NCBI RefSeq assembly: GCF_940670685.1
Contig: NZ_OW711693.1
Coordinates: forward strand, 2,046,001-2,110,000
From: Anaeropeptidivorans aminofermentans
GTDB lineage: Bacteria > Bacillota > Clostridia > Lachnospirales > UBA5962
Direction: 5' to 3'
DNA length: 64,000 bases
Part shown: positions 56,292-64,000 of the stretch, in pieces
How positions within the stretch are numbered: the stretch's first letter is position 1
Layout of the letters: every line of letters begins with the position of its first letter
The notes under the pieces: model-generated
Told to the model about the DNA's origin: nothing
What the model saw: only the letters and a program-made list of their open reading frames with translations
Database searches by the model: none
Made by a program: the position numbers and the translations under genes

Positions 56292-57125
56292 CTATAAAAA
56301 ATATTTTTTCACCAGTTTCCAAACAGGCTTTTTAAGTACAAATCTAATAAATAAAATACATAATCGTCCTAAATATATATTACCTTTAGAATCAATGGAA
56401 AGATTGATTTTTTCTTCCTGAAAATCGGGCGTTACCTGAATATAATAGGGCTTTTTTATCCATGCGTTAAAAACCGACAAAGCGCCTATAGCATATGCCG
56501 TATGATCAGGGCTTTCAAAGCCTATTCTGCCCTTTAGAAAGAAAATTTTAACTTTAAAGGTTTTTAAGGATTTTTTCAAAAAATCCTTCCCTAATCTAAT
56601 CAGCTCATCTCTATCAGGATAGTTATAATAGTATTTGATTTTTTCCACTATATTATTTATGGTATTTATAATGCCTGAAGACTCGGAAGCATCTTCAAGG
56701 TCAATTTCTATATCTTCTGTTTCAGTATCTACTGATTTTATATCTTTTTCTGCTGTTTTTTTGCTTTTTTTATGGGCTTTTTCACTTTTTTCATTAAGCT
56801 CAGGTTCTTTTACAATGTTTTCTTCTTTATTATTTGATGGTGTATCTTCTTCTTTGATTTTTTTAATTTTTTTTCTTTTTCCAAGACGAATACCCATGAT
56901 TTTAAATTCACTTTTTTTGTCATTTTCTTTATATTGAAATTTAAAAGAAAGTAGCTTAAAAAGCCAGCTTAAATATAAGGTAAACTCTTTATTCTCATCA
57001 TATATCCCGAATGTTTTATATCTTATCGGAACTGCTATAAATAAAATTCCTGTTGCTAAAATCAAAGAGATTAAGCTTATGAATATTATAAATATTATTT
57101 TCAATATTAAAAAAATAACAGTCAT
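56292..57125 (-). CDS. DUF2953-family membrane protein (YtfI-like)
   Basis: 277 residues. One N-terminal membrane helix (IIFIISLISLILATGILFIAV), a beta-rich beginning (FTLYLSWLFKLLSFKFQY), a highly charged middle of about 80 residues rich in Lys and Glu, then the DUF2953 end (KVKIFFLKGRIGFESPDHTA, YIQVTPDFQEEKINL). Function unknown. It lies 15 bp before gerW. The charged middle looks disordered. Confidence 0.85.
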   Translation of the reverse strand: MTVIFLILKIIFIIFISLISLILATGILFIAVPIRYKTFGIYDENKEFTLYLSWLFKLLSFKFQYKENDKKSEFKIMGIRLGKRKKIKKIKEEDTPSNNKEENIVKEPELNEKSEKAHKKSKKTAEKDIKSVDTETEDIEIDLEDASESSGIINTINNIVEKIKYYYNYPDRDELIRLGKDFLKKSLKTFKVKIFFLKGRIGFESPDHTAYAIGALSVFNAWIKKPYYIQVTPDFQEEKINLSIDSKGNIYLGRLCILFIRFVLKKPVWKLVKKYFL

Positions 57126-57139
57126 TTAAACGGCTCCGA

Positions 57140-57823
57140 TCAATTTTTACTTTTTCTAAGCTTAAGAGCTACAGCCGAAAAGAACACAAATAAAAAGGAT
57201 ATAAAAAGAAATAGGCCCCCTACCGCCTTAAAAATATCAATAAAAAAGTTTAAAGGGACAATATTGATTAAAAGGTCCTGCTGAGGGTCAAGTATCCATA
57301 AGTCATTACTGAAAAACATTTCATGAAAAGCAGTAAAATTACTATCAAAATCCCCAACAATAAAGATAATTGACAAAAGCCCTATAGCCATAATAGAAGT
57401 TAACCCAAAAATCCACGCTCTTAAATAAGTATCCAATGTCTTCTTGTCGGAAAATATAAAGGCGCTGAAAAATGTAATCAGAAAAATAATAAAGCTTATT
57501 TTTCTTACAGTAAAGCCAATATTAAAAAGCAATTGCACATCGACCATATGCTGCTTTTCCTTTTCATTGAAGAATTCCCTGTTTTCTCCGTTTATATAGG
57601 AATTTATAACAAGGTCTTTACTTTCTCCTTTCATATAGGAAAAAAGCTTTTCCGTAACATTTTTAAGGTCAAGCTCCGATATGCCTATGGTCTCGTAAAC
57701 ATTATTTTTCTCATATTCATATTTATAGAAATTATAGCTGAATGTAGGAATTTCTATAGCAGAACATAAGATTAAAATAATGAGAGAAAGCGTATTTATA
57801 AAAGCCAATGGATATTTAAACAT
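57140..57823 (-). CDS. DUF1461 integral membrane protein
   Basis: 227 residues, about five helices. The family fingerprint is present: an extracellular part after helix 1 with VTEKLFSYMKG, and near the end FTAFHEMFFSNDLWILDPQQ followed by DLLINIVPLNFF. Members are known only as conserved membrane proteins of unknown function. It starts four bases after the end of the small gene 57827-58138 and ends 15 bp before the DUF2953 gene. Confidence 0.9.
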   Translation of the reverse strand: MFKYPLAFINTLSLIILILCSAIEIPTFSYNFYKYEYEKNNVYETIGISELDLKNVTEKLFSYMKGESKDLVINSYINGENREFFNEKEKQHMVDVQLLFNIGFTVRKISFIIFLITFFSAFIFSDKKTLDTYLRAWIFGLTSIMAIGLLSIIFIVGDFDSNFTAFHEMFFSNDLWILDPQQDLLINIVPLNFFIDIFKAVGGLFLFISFLFVFFSAVALKLRKSKN

Positions 57824-57826
57824 ATA

Positions 57827-58138
57827 TCACCCGTTAATCATATTAGTTTTAAAATCATCAAAACAATTGTATCTTGCGTAATACTCTCCCAAAATATTTG
57901 CAGCTGATTCTTTACGGTCTATGCCGTCTTGAGAAATGCCTATTACCAAAAGCTCTTTGTTGGAATAAAAGGGCTTTGTTATTTCAATGCTGTGGTAAAT
58001 CTCTATTAAATTCCTGCTGTTTTTATTTATGCAAATAAGATAAACGCCCAAACAAGGGATATCTTTCTTAAGCAAATCCAGCGTAGCTGAACTTTCTTTT
58101 ATTCTGGGGCTTATATATAAATTATCTGAAAACTCTAT
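57827..58138 (-). CDS. Small soluble protein, unknown function, probable ATA start
   Basis: The first standard in-frame start is a TTG at 58075 with no RBS. The frame is open up to a TAA just before GGAGG (58147-58151), and exactly eight bases after that GGAGG stands ATA (58138). Translation from there gives 103 residues beginning MEFSDNLYISPRIKESSATL (if ATA is read as Met), a natural N-terminus. The body alternates beta (CLGVYLICIN, LLVIGISQDG) and helix, ending CFDDFKTNMING. Not recognised. It heads the unit with DUF1461, DUF2953 and gerW. Confidence 0.6.
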   Translation of the reverse strand: MEFSDNLYISPRIKESSATLDLLKKDIPCLGVYLICINKNSRNLIEIYHSIEITKPFYSNKELLVIGISQDGIDRKESAANILGEYYARYNCFDDFKTNMING

Positions 58139-58464
58139 AAAAATCCCCTCCCCTTAATAATACCCTTCTCCCTTAAAACAAATGCTTTCTGAGAGAATAG
58201 AAAACAACTCTTTTAAGAAATTAAATAATTTCTTACTTTATTATTTACTATAAATGGTAAACTTAGCATATACCATTTGTCAAGAAAAATAAAGGCTTGT
58301 CCATGCGTATTTTATACTCAGTTCACTTTTATCGCTAACAAAGTTATTTCCGAATTTGTTAAGGATAAAAATAAGTTTATACTACAGAAGAAATATAGAT
58401 TTTACATAATATACTTACTCTCATGTAAAATCTATATTCTAAATTCAGTAAAGTCAATATTTAT
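58139..58464. other. Gene-free stretch with an A/T-rich hairpin
   Basis: 326 bp, no ORF with an RBS. A perfect 16-bp A/T-rich stem lies at 58392-58407 and 58423-58438 (AATATAGATTTTACAT and its complement, loop 15), near the end of the CmpB-type gene; without a clean T run it is a possible terminator. The promoter of the gene at 57827-58138 must be in the left half. Confidence 0.5.
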
Positions 58465-59436
58465 TTAGTCTTTTTTATTATCATCTTCCTTTTCTCTTCT
58501 TTTTAAACCTATGCGTTTTTTAAGGGCCTTAAAAGACTCTATATTTTCGAAAGGCTTAAAATTAGGAAAGGCGTTTAAAATTCTTCGCTGTACGAAAGTA
58601 TGGGTATCGATTTTATTAAGGTATTTTGTTTTCTTTTCATTGATGCTCTTTATAATTTCAGAAATCCTCTGGTCATTGTATATTTCATCTGCAACAACTT
58701 CTTTTGCTTCCTTCCACTTTTCCATTATAGCGGACATATCAAGCTCCGAAGAAACAAGGCTTTCAAGTCTGTTACGGAAATCATTTTTAAGATTGCCGTA
58801 CTTCTCAATAAACTCTTCTGTTTTCGTATAAAAATGAGTTTTAATAAACTGCTCTTTGATTTCTCCGCCTATGCTTGAAAGCTCCGCAAGTATTTTTCGA
58901 AGGCTTATGAGATTGTATATGGTAATAAAGGTATCTACGGTGACAACCGCTATAAACATATATATTACTATATTGGCTTTTACAGGGTCCGCCTTTGATA
59001 TAATTTCCGTTAAAAACGGAACCACCCATTGCATCATTACTACGCATAATGCGCCCCAGCAAAGAGAAATGGATAAACAGACCCGGCCTTTAATATTAAA
59101 TCTTTTATAGCTGTAATCCCACCATTTTGCCTTGAAAAGGCCTTCCAAAAGTGCGGCAACAACATATTCTAAAACGGAAGCCAATATAAGACCCCCAAAA
59201 AACAAGGCAATTGCATTGTCCTTTATGCCGTCCAAAAAGATGATGATTGTAACCATTCCCGTCCCGTATATAGGGCAGATTGGCCCGTTGAGAAAGCCTC
59301 TGTTGATAAATTTCTTTTCAGCATAAGAGCAGCGGCAAGTTTCCATTATCCAGCCCATAAAGCTGAAAATAATAAAATAAAGCGCAAGGTAATATACATT
59401 ATGATTTAAAAATGTGTAATTATTAAGCATCCACAT
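58465..59436 (-). CDS. CmpB-type membrane protein (putative ABC transporter permease, DUF1113)
   Basis: 323 residues. The first 190 hold about five helices with the family marks FMGWIMETCRCSYAEKKFIN, RGFLNGPICPIYGTG and WWDYSYKRFNIKGRVCLSIS. The remaining third is a soluble, charged helical tail. The family is named after a presumed ABC link, but no ATPase is next to it and the real function is unknown. GGAGG precedes ATG 59436. Confidence 0.9.
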   Translation of the reverse strand: MWMLNNYTFLNHNVYYLALYFIIFSFMGWIMETCRCSYAEKKFINRGFLNGPICPIYGTGMVTIIIFLDGIKDNAIALFFGGLILASVLEYVVAALLEGLFKAKWWDYSYKRFNIKGRVCLSISLCWGALCVVMMQWVVPFLTEIISKADPVKANIVIYMFIAVVTVDTFITIYNLISLRKILAELSSIGGEIKEQFIKTHFYTKTEEFIEKYGNLKNDFRNRLESLVSSELDMSAIMEKWKEAKEVVADEIYNDQRISEIIKSINEKKTKYLNKIDTHTFVQRRILNAFPNFKPFENIESFKALKKRIGLKRREKEDDNKKD

Positions 59437-59452
59437 ATACTTCCTCCAGAAG

Positions 59453-60739
59453 CTATAGTTTTATAAGATGATCCCTTAACATATTATTTAAAGCGATAAT
59501 GATGCCGTTTTTACCGTGCTGATAAGTAAGCCCTCCCTGAAAAAAGGCGGCATAAGGCGGCCTTAAGGGACCGTCTGCACTGAGCTCTATACTGCTTCCT
59601 TGAATAAATGCCCCTGCTGCCATGATAATATCGCAGTCGTAGCCGGGCATGGCCCATGGTTCCGGCGAAACATAGCTGTCTACGGGAGCTGCAGACTGTA
59701 TTCCCTTGCAAAAAGATATGAGGTTTTCAGGATTATCCATAACTACCGCCTGAACAATGTCTGAGCGCTCCGCATCATAAGAAGGATAAGCCTTAAATCC
59801 AAGTCTTTCTGTAAAGGCAGCAGCAAAAACCGCATTTTTAAGGCTTGCGGAAACCACTGTCGGAGAAAGGAAAAGCCCCTGTAAAAGCCTTGAAGTAATG
59901 CCCAATGAAGGGCCTGCTTCCTTGCCTATGCCGGGAGCGGAAAGCCTGAAGGACGCATTTTCAACATACTCTCTTTTTCCGCAGATATAGCCCCCTACGG
60001 GAGATATACCGCCGCCGGGATTTTTAATCAAAGAACCGGCAATCATATCAGCACCTAAATCGCTGGGTTCAATTATATCTACGAACTCTCCGTAACAATT
60101 GTCTACTAAACATATAATATTATTATTAATATTCTTTATAAGCTTAATGAGCTCTCCTACTTCTTTAACAGAAAGGGAGTTTCTTAAGGAGTATCCTCTG
60201 GAACGCTGTATGGTAACAAGCTTTGTTTTTTTGCTTACAATTTTTTGTATTTCAGTATAATCAGGATGGCCCCCCTGATTTAAAGGAACTTCTTTATAAA
60301 TAATACCGTTATCGATTAAGGAGCCTCTTGTTTTATTGATTCCTATAACCGTACGCAGGGTATCATAAGGTGCGCCGCAAATAGATATAAGCTCGTCTCC
60401 TGATTTTAAATTTCCAAAAAGGGCAAGGGTAAGGGCATGAGTTCCTGAAATAATTTGGCTTCTTACAAGGGAGTCCTCCGTATTAAAGACATCGGAATAG
60501 ATGGCTTCCAAAGTATCTCGCCCAATATCATTATAGCCATATCCTGTACTGCTGCTAAAATGAATATCGCTTAATCTATTTTTCTGCATTGCATGGAGAA
60601 CCTTAAGCTGGTTATATTCTGCTCGTTCGTCTATTTTTTTATATATTTCTGAAAGGGAATCTTCAATTTCTCTTGCAATCCTGAGAAGCCTTTCGTCAAT
60701 GGCAAATTTATCAATTAAGTATCTTTCGGTGCTGGTCAT
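59453..60739 (-). CDS. PLP-dependent enzyme, methionine gamma-lyase/aluminium-resistance family
   Basis: 428 residues. Cys/Met-metabolism PLP fold: STGYGYNDIGRDTLEAIYSD, SQIISGTHALTLALFG, VDNCYGEFVDIIEPSDLGAD and the PLP lysine in GSLIKNPGGGISPVGGYICG. The family (also called YnbB in Bacillus) almost always lies next to miaA, as here; the start overlaps the miaA stop by four bases. The true reaction is not established; a carbon-sulfur lyase role is inferred from the fold. Confidence 0.9.
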   Translation of the reverse strand: MTSTERYLIDKFAIDERLLRIAREIEDSLSEIYKKIDERAEYNQLKVLHAMQKNRLSDIHFSSSTGYGYNDIGRDTLEAIYSDVFNTEDSLVRSQIISGTHALTLALFGNLKSGDELISICGAPYDTLRTVIGINKTRGSLIDNGIIYKEVPLNQGGHPDYTEIQKIVSKKTKLVTIQRSRGYSLRNSLSVKEVGELIKLIKNINNNIICLVDNCYGEFVDIIEPSDLGADMIAGSLIKNPGGGISPVGGYICGKREYVENASFRLSAPGIGKEAGPSLGITSRLLQGLFLSPTVVSASLKNAVFAAAFTERLGFKAYPSYDAERSDIVQAVVMDNPENLISFCKGIQSAAPVDSYVSPEPWAMPGYDCDIIMAAGAFIQGSSIELSADGPLRPPYAAFFQGGLTYQHGKNGIIIALNNMLRDHLIKL

Positions 60740-61698
60740 TTTATAATACCGTCCTGTTTTATTATATTAATTACTTCATTTGTCAATTCATTGATATCTT
60801 CGTGTTTTAATACATCCAGCCAAATAGCTTCATTCTGATGCTTAAACCATGTAATCTGCCTTTTGGCAAAATGCCTTGTACTTTGTTTCAGGGTATCTAC
60901 GGCTTCTTCTAAAGTGCATTCACCGTCAATGTATCTTATGATTTCTTTATAGCCTAACCCCTGCATAGAAATAAGAGACCTGTCGTAGCCCATATGAAGA
61001 AGGCCGTGAACTTCTTTTACAAGACCTTCTTCTATCATTTGATCCACTCTTTTATTAATCCTGTCATAAAGAATATCCCGATTCATATGAAGAACAAACA
61101 TAAAATCATGATATGCTTTATCACGGCTTTTTTCGTTTTTATTGTGTTCTGAAATTTTAGTGCCCGTTTCGTGATAAAACTCTAAAGCTCTTATCACTCT
61201 TTTTATATTGTTAAAATGAATTTTTTCGGCAGCTTCCGGGTCGACTTTAAAAAGCATAGTATGGATATATTCTTTTCCCTTTTCTTCTGCAAGGGTTAGA
61301 AGATGATTTCTATAAGAATCATCAGCTTCCTTTTCCGCCGAAGAAAAATCCGTGCCATAAAGAAGAGCGTTAATATAAAAACCCGTCCCCCCTGCAATAA
61401 TCGGGATTTTTCCCCTTTCGGAAATATCCTTTATGGCATTTTCAGCCATTTCCTTAAAAATAGCTACAGAAAAGGGCTCGTCCGGATAAAGCACGTCAAT
61501 AAGATGGTGTTTTATTTCCGAAAGCTCCTTCTCGGAGGCTTTTGCGGTGCCGATATTCATATATTTATAAACCTGCATGGAATCTGCGGATATAATTTCA
61601 CCGTTAATTTTTTTAGCCAGCTCAATAGCCAAGGCGGATTTTCCCGAAGCCGTAGGCCCAGCTATAATTAGGACGGACTTTTTTTCTTCTGAATTCAT
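60736..61698 (-). CDS. miaA: tRNA dimethylallyltransferase
   Basis: 320 residues: P loop IIAGPTASGKSALAIELAK, ISADSMQVYKYMNIGTAK, IAGGTGFYINALLYG and the C-terminal QGLGYKEIIRYIDGE with TRHFAKRQITWFK. It adds the isopentenyl group to A37 of tRNAs reading UNN codons. Its ATG directly follows the mutL stop. Confidence 0.98.
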   Translation of the reverse strand: MNSEEKKSVLIIAGPTASGKSALAIELAKKINGEIISADSMQVYKYMNIGTAKASEKELSEIKHHLIDVLYPDEPFSVAIFKEMAENAIKDISERGKIPIIAGGTGFYINALLYGTDFSSAEKEADDSYRNHLLTLAEEKGKEYIHTMLFKVDPEAAEKIHFNNIKRVIRALEFYHETGTKISEHNKNEKSRDKAYHDFMFVLHMNRDILYDRINKRVDQMIEEGLVKEVHGLLHMGYDRSLISMQGLGYKEIIRYIDGECTLEEAVDTLKQSTRHFAKRQITWFKHQNEAIWLDVLKHEDINELTNEVINIIKQDGIIK

Positions 61699-63588
61699 TT
61701 ACTGTATCCTTTTAAACATTTTTTCTATTTCGTATTTTTTAAGCTCTATTACCGTAGGCCGTCCATGAGGGCAGGTAAATGGATTTTCAAGCTTTAAAAG
61801 CTCATCTATAAGATTTTTCGCCTCCATATAGGAAAGCCTGTCGTTTCCCTTTACGGCAGCTTTACAGCTCATCATGGCAACAGCATCTATTTTAGTATCG
61901 TATACATTGTCAAGCTTTGAGCCTTCCTCCGAAAGCATGTCTATAATATCCATAAAAAACTTAGGGCTTGCAGGGTCTTTTAAAATAAAAGGTACTGCCA
62001 AAAGAGCAAAGCTTTCATCGTCAAAGGCCTCTATTTCAAATCCAAATTCCTCAAAAAGCGCCATATTGTTCATAAGAACTTCCCTTTCTTTCTGAGATAA
62101 ATCTACCCCTAAAGGGCTTAGAAGCCTTTGAGAAATAATATCCTTGGATTTAAACTTTTTCATAAGCTTCTCAAATAAGACCCGCTCGTGAGCCGCATGC
62201 TGGTCTATGAGAAAGATGCTTTCGTTCTGCTCCACAATCCAGTATGTATTAAAAAACTGACCTATAATCCTGAAATTATTAAAAAAAGGCTTAACATAGG
62301 GTTCAGGTGCAGGCTTTTCATTTTCCTCTTTAGAGGAATAGTACTTAGGCTGAGCTTCTCTTACAAAGCTTCCTTCCTGCTCTTTATTTTCTTTGTAAAT
62401 ATCCTTTACAATTTCACTGATGTTTATGGAATGCCGGGGCTTTTCTTCTTTATAATAGTCTGCTTCTTTTTCGTTATTATCAATATTTAGTAAGGGGCTG
62501 TTATAAACTTTATTATTATCTTTATGATAATTCTCAATTTGATAAGAGCTTTCGGCAAAAGGATTTTTCGTGGTTTTAACCTCGTAGCTCGGTATTAGGT
62601 TCTCCTTTTTTAAGGCAGTATCTACCGCCTCAAAAAACAAATCAAATATCCGTCTTTCGTCGCTGAATCGTACCTCAAGCTTCGTCGGATGAACATTGAC
62701 GTCTACTAGCCTTGGGTTTATGGTAAGGTTCAAAACAAAAACGGGAAACTTTCCTATAATTATTTTCGTTTTATAGGCTTCTTCCACGGCAGACTGAATA
62801 ATATCTGATTTTATAAAACGGCCGTTAATAAAAATATTACCGTAGCTTCTGTTGCTTCTGTTGATTTCAGGGTGGCAGATATAGCCTTCTATTTTAAAAT
62901 CGTCTTTTGAATGCTCTACTTTTATAAGCTTTTTAGCCACGTCCTTACCGTATACGTTGAATATAACAGTCTTTAAGTCGCCGTTTCCGTTGGTATATAA
63001 TATTTCCGAATCATTTACAACATACCGGAAGGAAATATGAGGGTGGCCTAAGGCTACTTTGTTCATAATATCCGAAATATAGCCGCTTTCAGTTCCCGGC
63101 TTTTTCAAGAATTTGCGCCTTGCAGGCGTATTGAAAAATATATTTCTTACCTTTATGGTAGTTCCGTCGACAGCACCGATATCCTGCTCGGCCGTTACTT
63201 TGCCGCCTTCTATTTCAAGGCGCTTTGCCGTAATCTGAGAAGGAGTTTTTGTAATAATCTCAATTTGTGAAACGGAAGCAATAGAAGAAAGCGCCTCTCC
63301 TCTGAAGCCTAAGGTCATTACCCTTTCCAAATCGTCCATGTTTGAAATTTTGCTTGTGGCATGGCGCATAAAGGCCGACAAAACCTCATCCGAAGGAATA
63401 CCGCCTCCGTTATCGCTTACCCGTATGAGGGAAATACCCCCTTCTTTGGTTTCGACGGTAATGCTTTTGGCTCCTGCGTCTATGGAATTTTCCACAAGCT
63501 CTTTTACTACGGAGCTTGGTCTTTCCACCACTTCACCGGCAGCTATTTGGTTTATTATATTGTCTTCCAATATCCTTATATTATCCAT
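61699..63588 (-). CDS. mutL: DNA mismatch repair protein MutL
   Basis: 629 residues. GHKL ATPase: NSIDAGAKSITVE, RVSDNGGGIPSDE, HATSKI, GFRGEALSSIAS. The C-terminal domain carries the endonuclease motif DQHAAHERVLFEKL, plus the downstream SCKAAVKGND and FTCPHGRPTVIEL, so this MutL can nick DNA itself, as in bacteria without MutH. The linker (about 335-430) is polar and disordered. It lies after mutS in the usual order. Confidence 0.97.
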   Translation of the reverse strand: MDNIRILEDNIINQIAAGEVVERPSSVVKELVENSIDAGAKSITVETKEGGISLIRVSDNGGGIPSDEVLSAFMRHATSKISNMDDLERVMTLGFRGEALSSIASVSQIEIITKTPSQITAKRLEIEGGKVTAEQDIGAVDGTTIKVRNIFFNTPARRKFLKKPGTESGYISDIMNKVALGHPHISFRYVVNDSEILYTNGNGDLKTVIFNVYGKDVAKKLIKVEHSKDDFKIEGYICHPEINRSNRSYGNIFINGRFIKSDIIQSAVEEAYKTKIIIGKFPVFVLNLTINPRLVDVNVHPTKLEVRFSDERRIFDLFFEAVDTALKKENLIPSYEVKTTKNPFAESSYQIENYHKDNNKVYNSPLLNIDNNEKEADYYKEEKPRHSINISEIVKDIYKENKEQEGSFVREAQPKYYSSKEENEKPAPEPYVKPFFNNFRIIGQFFNTYWIVEQNESIFLIDQHAAHERVLFEKLMKKFKSKDIISQRLLSPLGVDLSQKEREVLMNNMALFEEFGFEIEAFDDESFALLAVPFILKDPASPKFFMDIIDMLSEEGSKLDNVYDTKIDAVAMMSCKAAVKGNDRLSYMEAKNLIDELLKLENPFTCPHGRPTVIELKKYEIEKMFKRIQ

Positions 63589-63687
63589 TTTTTACCTCAA
63601 TTAATCCTTTATGGTAAAATTAGTTAAAAACTACTTTACCCTGCATTGCTACTGAATTAAGCCTTAGAATTAAACATTACAACTATG

Positions 63688-63826
63688 TATAGTAAATTTT
63701 TTATAAAGCAGTAACAAAAACCAATTCTTTAAAAACATAAAAATACGGATTTCCTTCAAAAGCAGTACGTTTTTGAGTCTATAGGCATATACGGTTTTGT
63801 TACTGTTTAATTTTAAACTTGCTATA
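63688..63826. repeat. Palindromic repeat, family 1, intact 139-bp copy (mutS-mutL spacer)
   Basis: Starts TATAGTAAATTTTTTATAAA and ends TTTTAAACTTGCTATA. Inner blocks GTAACAAAAACC and GGTTTTGTTAC pair. The core 63731-63780 carries ACGGATTTCCTTC and AGTACGTTTTTGAG, the reverse complement of the core at 53644-53689. The spacer holds no terminator, so mutL is read through it. Confidence 0.75.
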
Positions 63827-63846
63827 TATAAAATATAAAATTTTAT

Positions 63847-64000
63847 TTAAGCTTCGTCATTTACCTCGGATACTTTACTTTTAATATCGTATAATGCCAT
63901 TAAAGCTTCTCTTGGGGTAAGGGCATCAATGTCCATATTTTTAAGCTCTTCTATGATGATATTTTTCTTGCTGGAGTTGGTAGAAGAAGGCTTTTTCTTT
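63847..64000 (-). CDS. mutS: DNA mismatch repair protein MutS (C-terminal fragment)
   Basis: Only the last 51 codons are in the window; the gene continues past base 64000. The tail ELKNMDIDALTPREALMALY then DIKSKV is the standard MutS C-terminal helix motif (LTPREAL). A polar, lysine- and serine-rich linker precedes it. mutL follows after 258 bp, as in most Bacillota. Confidence 0.93.
   Translation of the reverse strand, partial: KKKPSSTNSSKKNIIIEELKNMDIDALTPREALMALYDIKSKVSEVNDEA

Overview
The window reads as chromosome from an AT-rich, spore-forming member of the Clostridia (Bacillota), possibly in or near Lachnospirales. The reasons are the gene order (mraZ-rsmH-ftsL-two class B PBPs-mur genes; rimP-nusA-ylxR-ylxQ-infB-rbfA-nrnA-truB-ribF; mutS-mutL-miaA), a GerW-type sporulation protein, SpoVD, a T-box leader, strong GGAGG-type ribosome binding sites and a PPi-type phosphofructokinase. 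MurE carries the DNPR motif, so the peptidoglycan should be of the meso-diaminopimelate type. The species assignment is inference; the families are read from the sequence.

Layout. 1-1440: end of an ABC exporter permease and a TolC-family protein. 1441-2174: an IS200-type insertion sequence. 2469-3419: a fused methionine sulfoxide reductase msrAB. 3420-5287: mostly non-coding, a nested relic of mobile DNA with one small membrane-protein gene. 5288-8860 (minus): RNase Y, a membrane protein and an AEC-family transporter. 9270-10200 (plus): a 58-residue membrane peptide and an EF-P 5-aminopentanone reductase-like SDR. 10409-24257 (minus): the division and cell-wall cluster from mraZ to ftsW/spoVE. 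24496-32821 (minus): the translation/transcription-factor operon rimP to ribF. 33200-36992 (plus): an ABC exporter pair and pfp. 37002-37735: a second IS200 copy of exactly the same length and encoding the same protein. 37763-38158: methylglyoxal synthase. 38447-50290 (minus): a branched-chain amino acid operon ilvN-ilvC-cimA-leuC-leuD-leuB-ilvE-ilvD-ilvB behind a T-box leader with its own near-consensus promoter. 50391-55340: a thioredoxin-reductase-like flavoprotein, topoisomerase III, SmpB and a membrane-anchored S41 peptidase. 55432-58138 (minus): a small glycine-rich peptide, GerW, a DUF2953 protein, a DUF1461 protein and a small protein that seems to start at ATA. 58465-64000 (minus): a CmpB-type membrane protein, a PLP enzyme of the methionine gamma-lyase/aluminium-resistance family, miaA, mutL and the end of mutS.

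The ilv/leu genes form one pathway unit: acetolactate synthase (ilvB/ilvN), IlvC, IlvD and IlvE make valine and isoleucine, CimA gives a threonine-independent entry to 2-oxobutyrate, and LeuBCD serve both that route and leucine. No leuA is visible. The mur/fts cluster supplies lipid II precursors and two septal transpeptidases but has no murG or ftsQ.

The least-explained structure is between genes: a family of imperfect palindromes, two of them exactly 139 bp, with ends TATAGTAAATTT and a shared central hairpin. They often sit directly after stop codons and inside operons. One copy seems to be split by about 1.5 kb of nested mobile-element relic (3633-5246). A second palindrome family occurs at 2252-2375 and 15618-15838.
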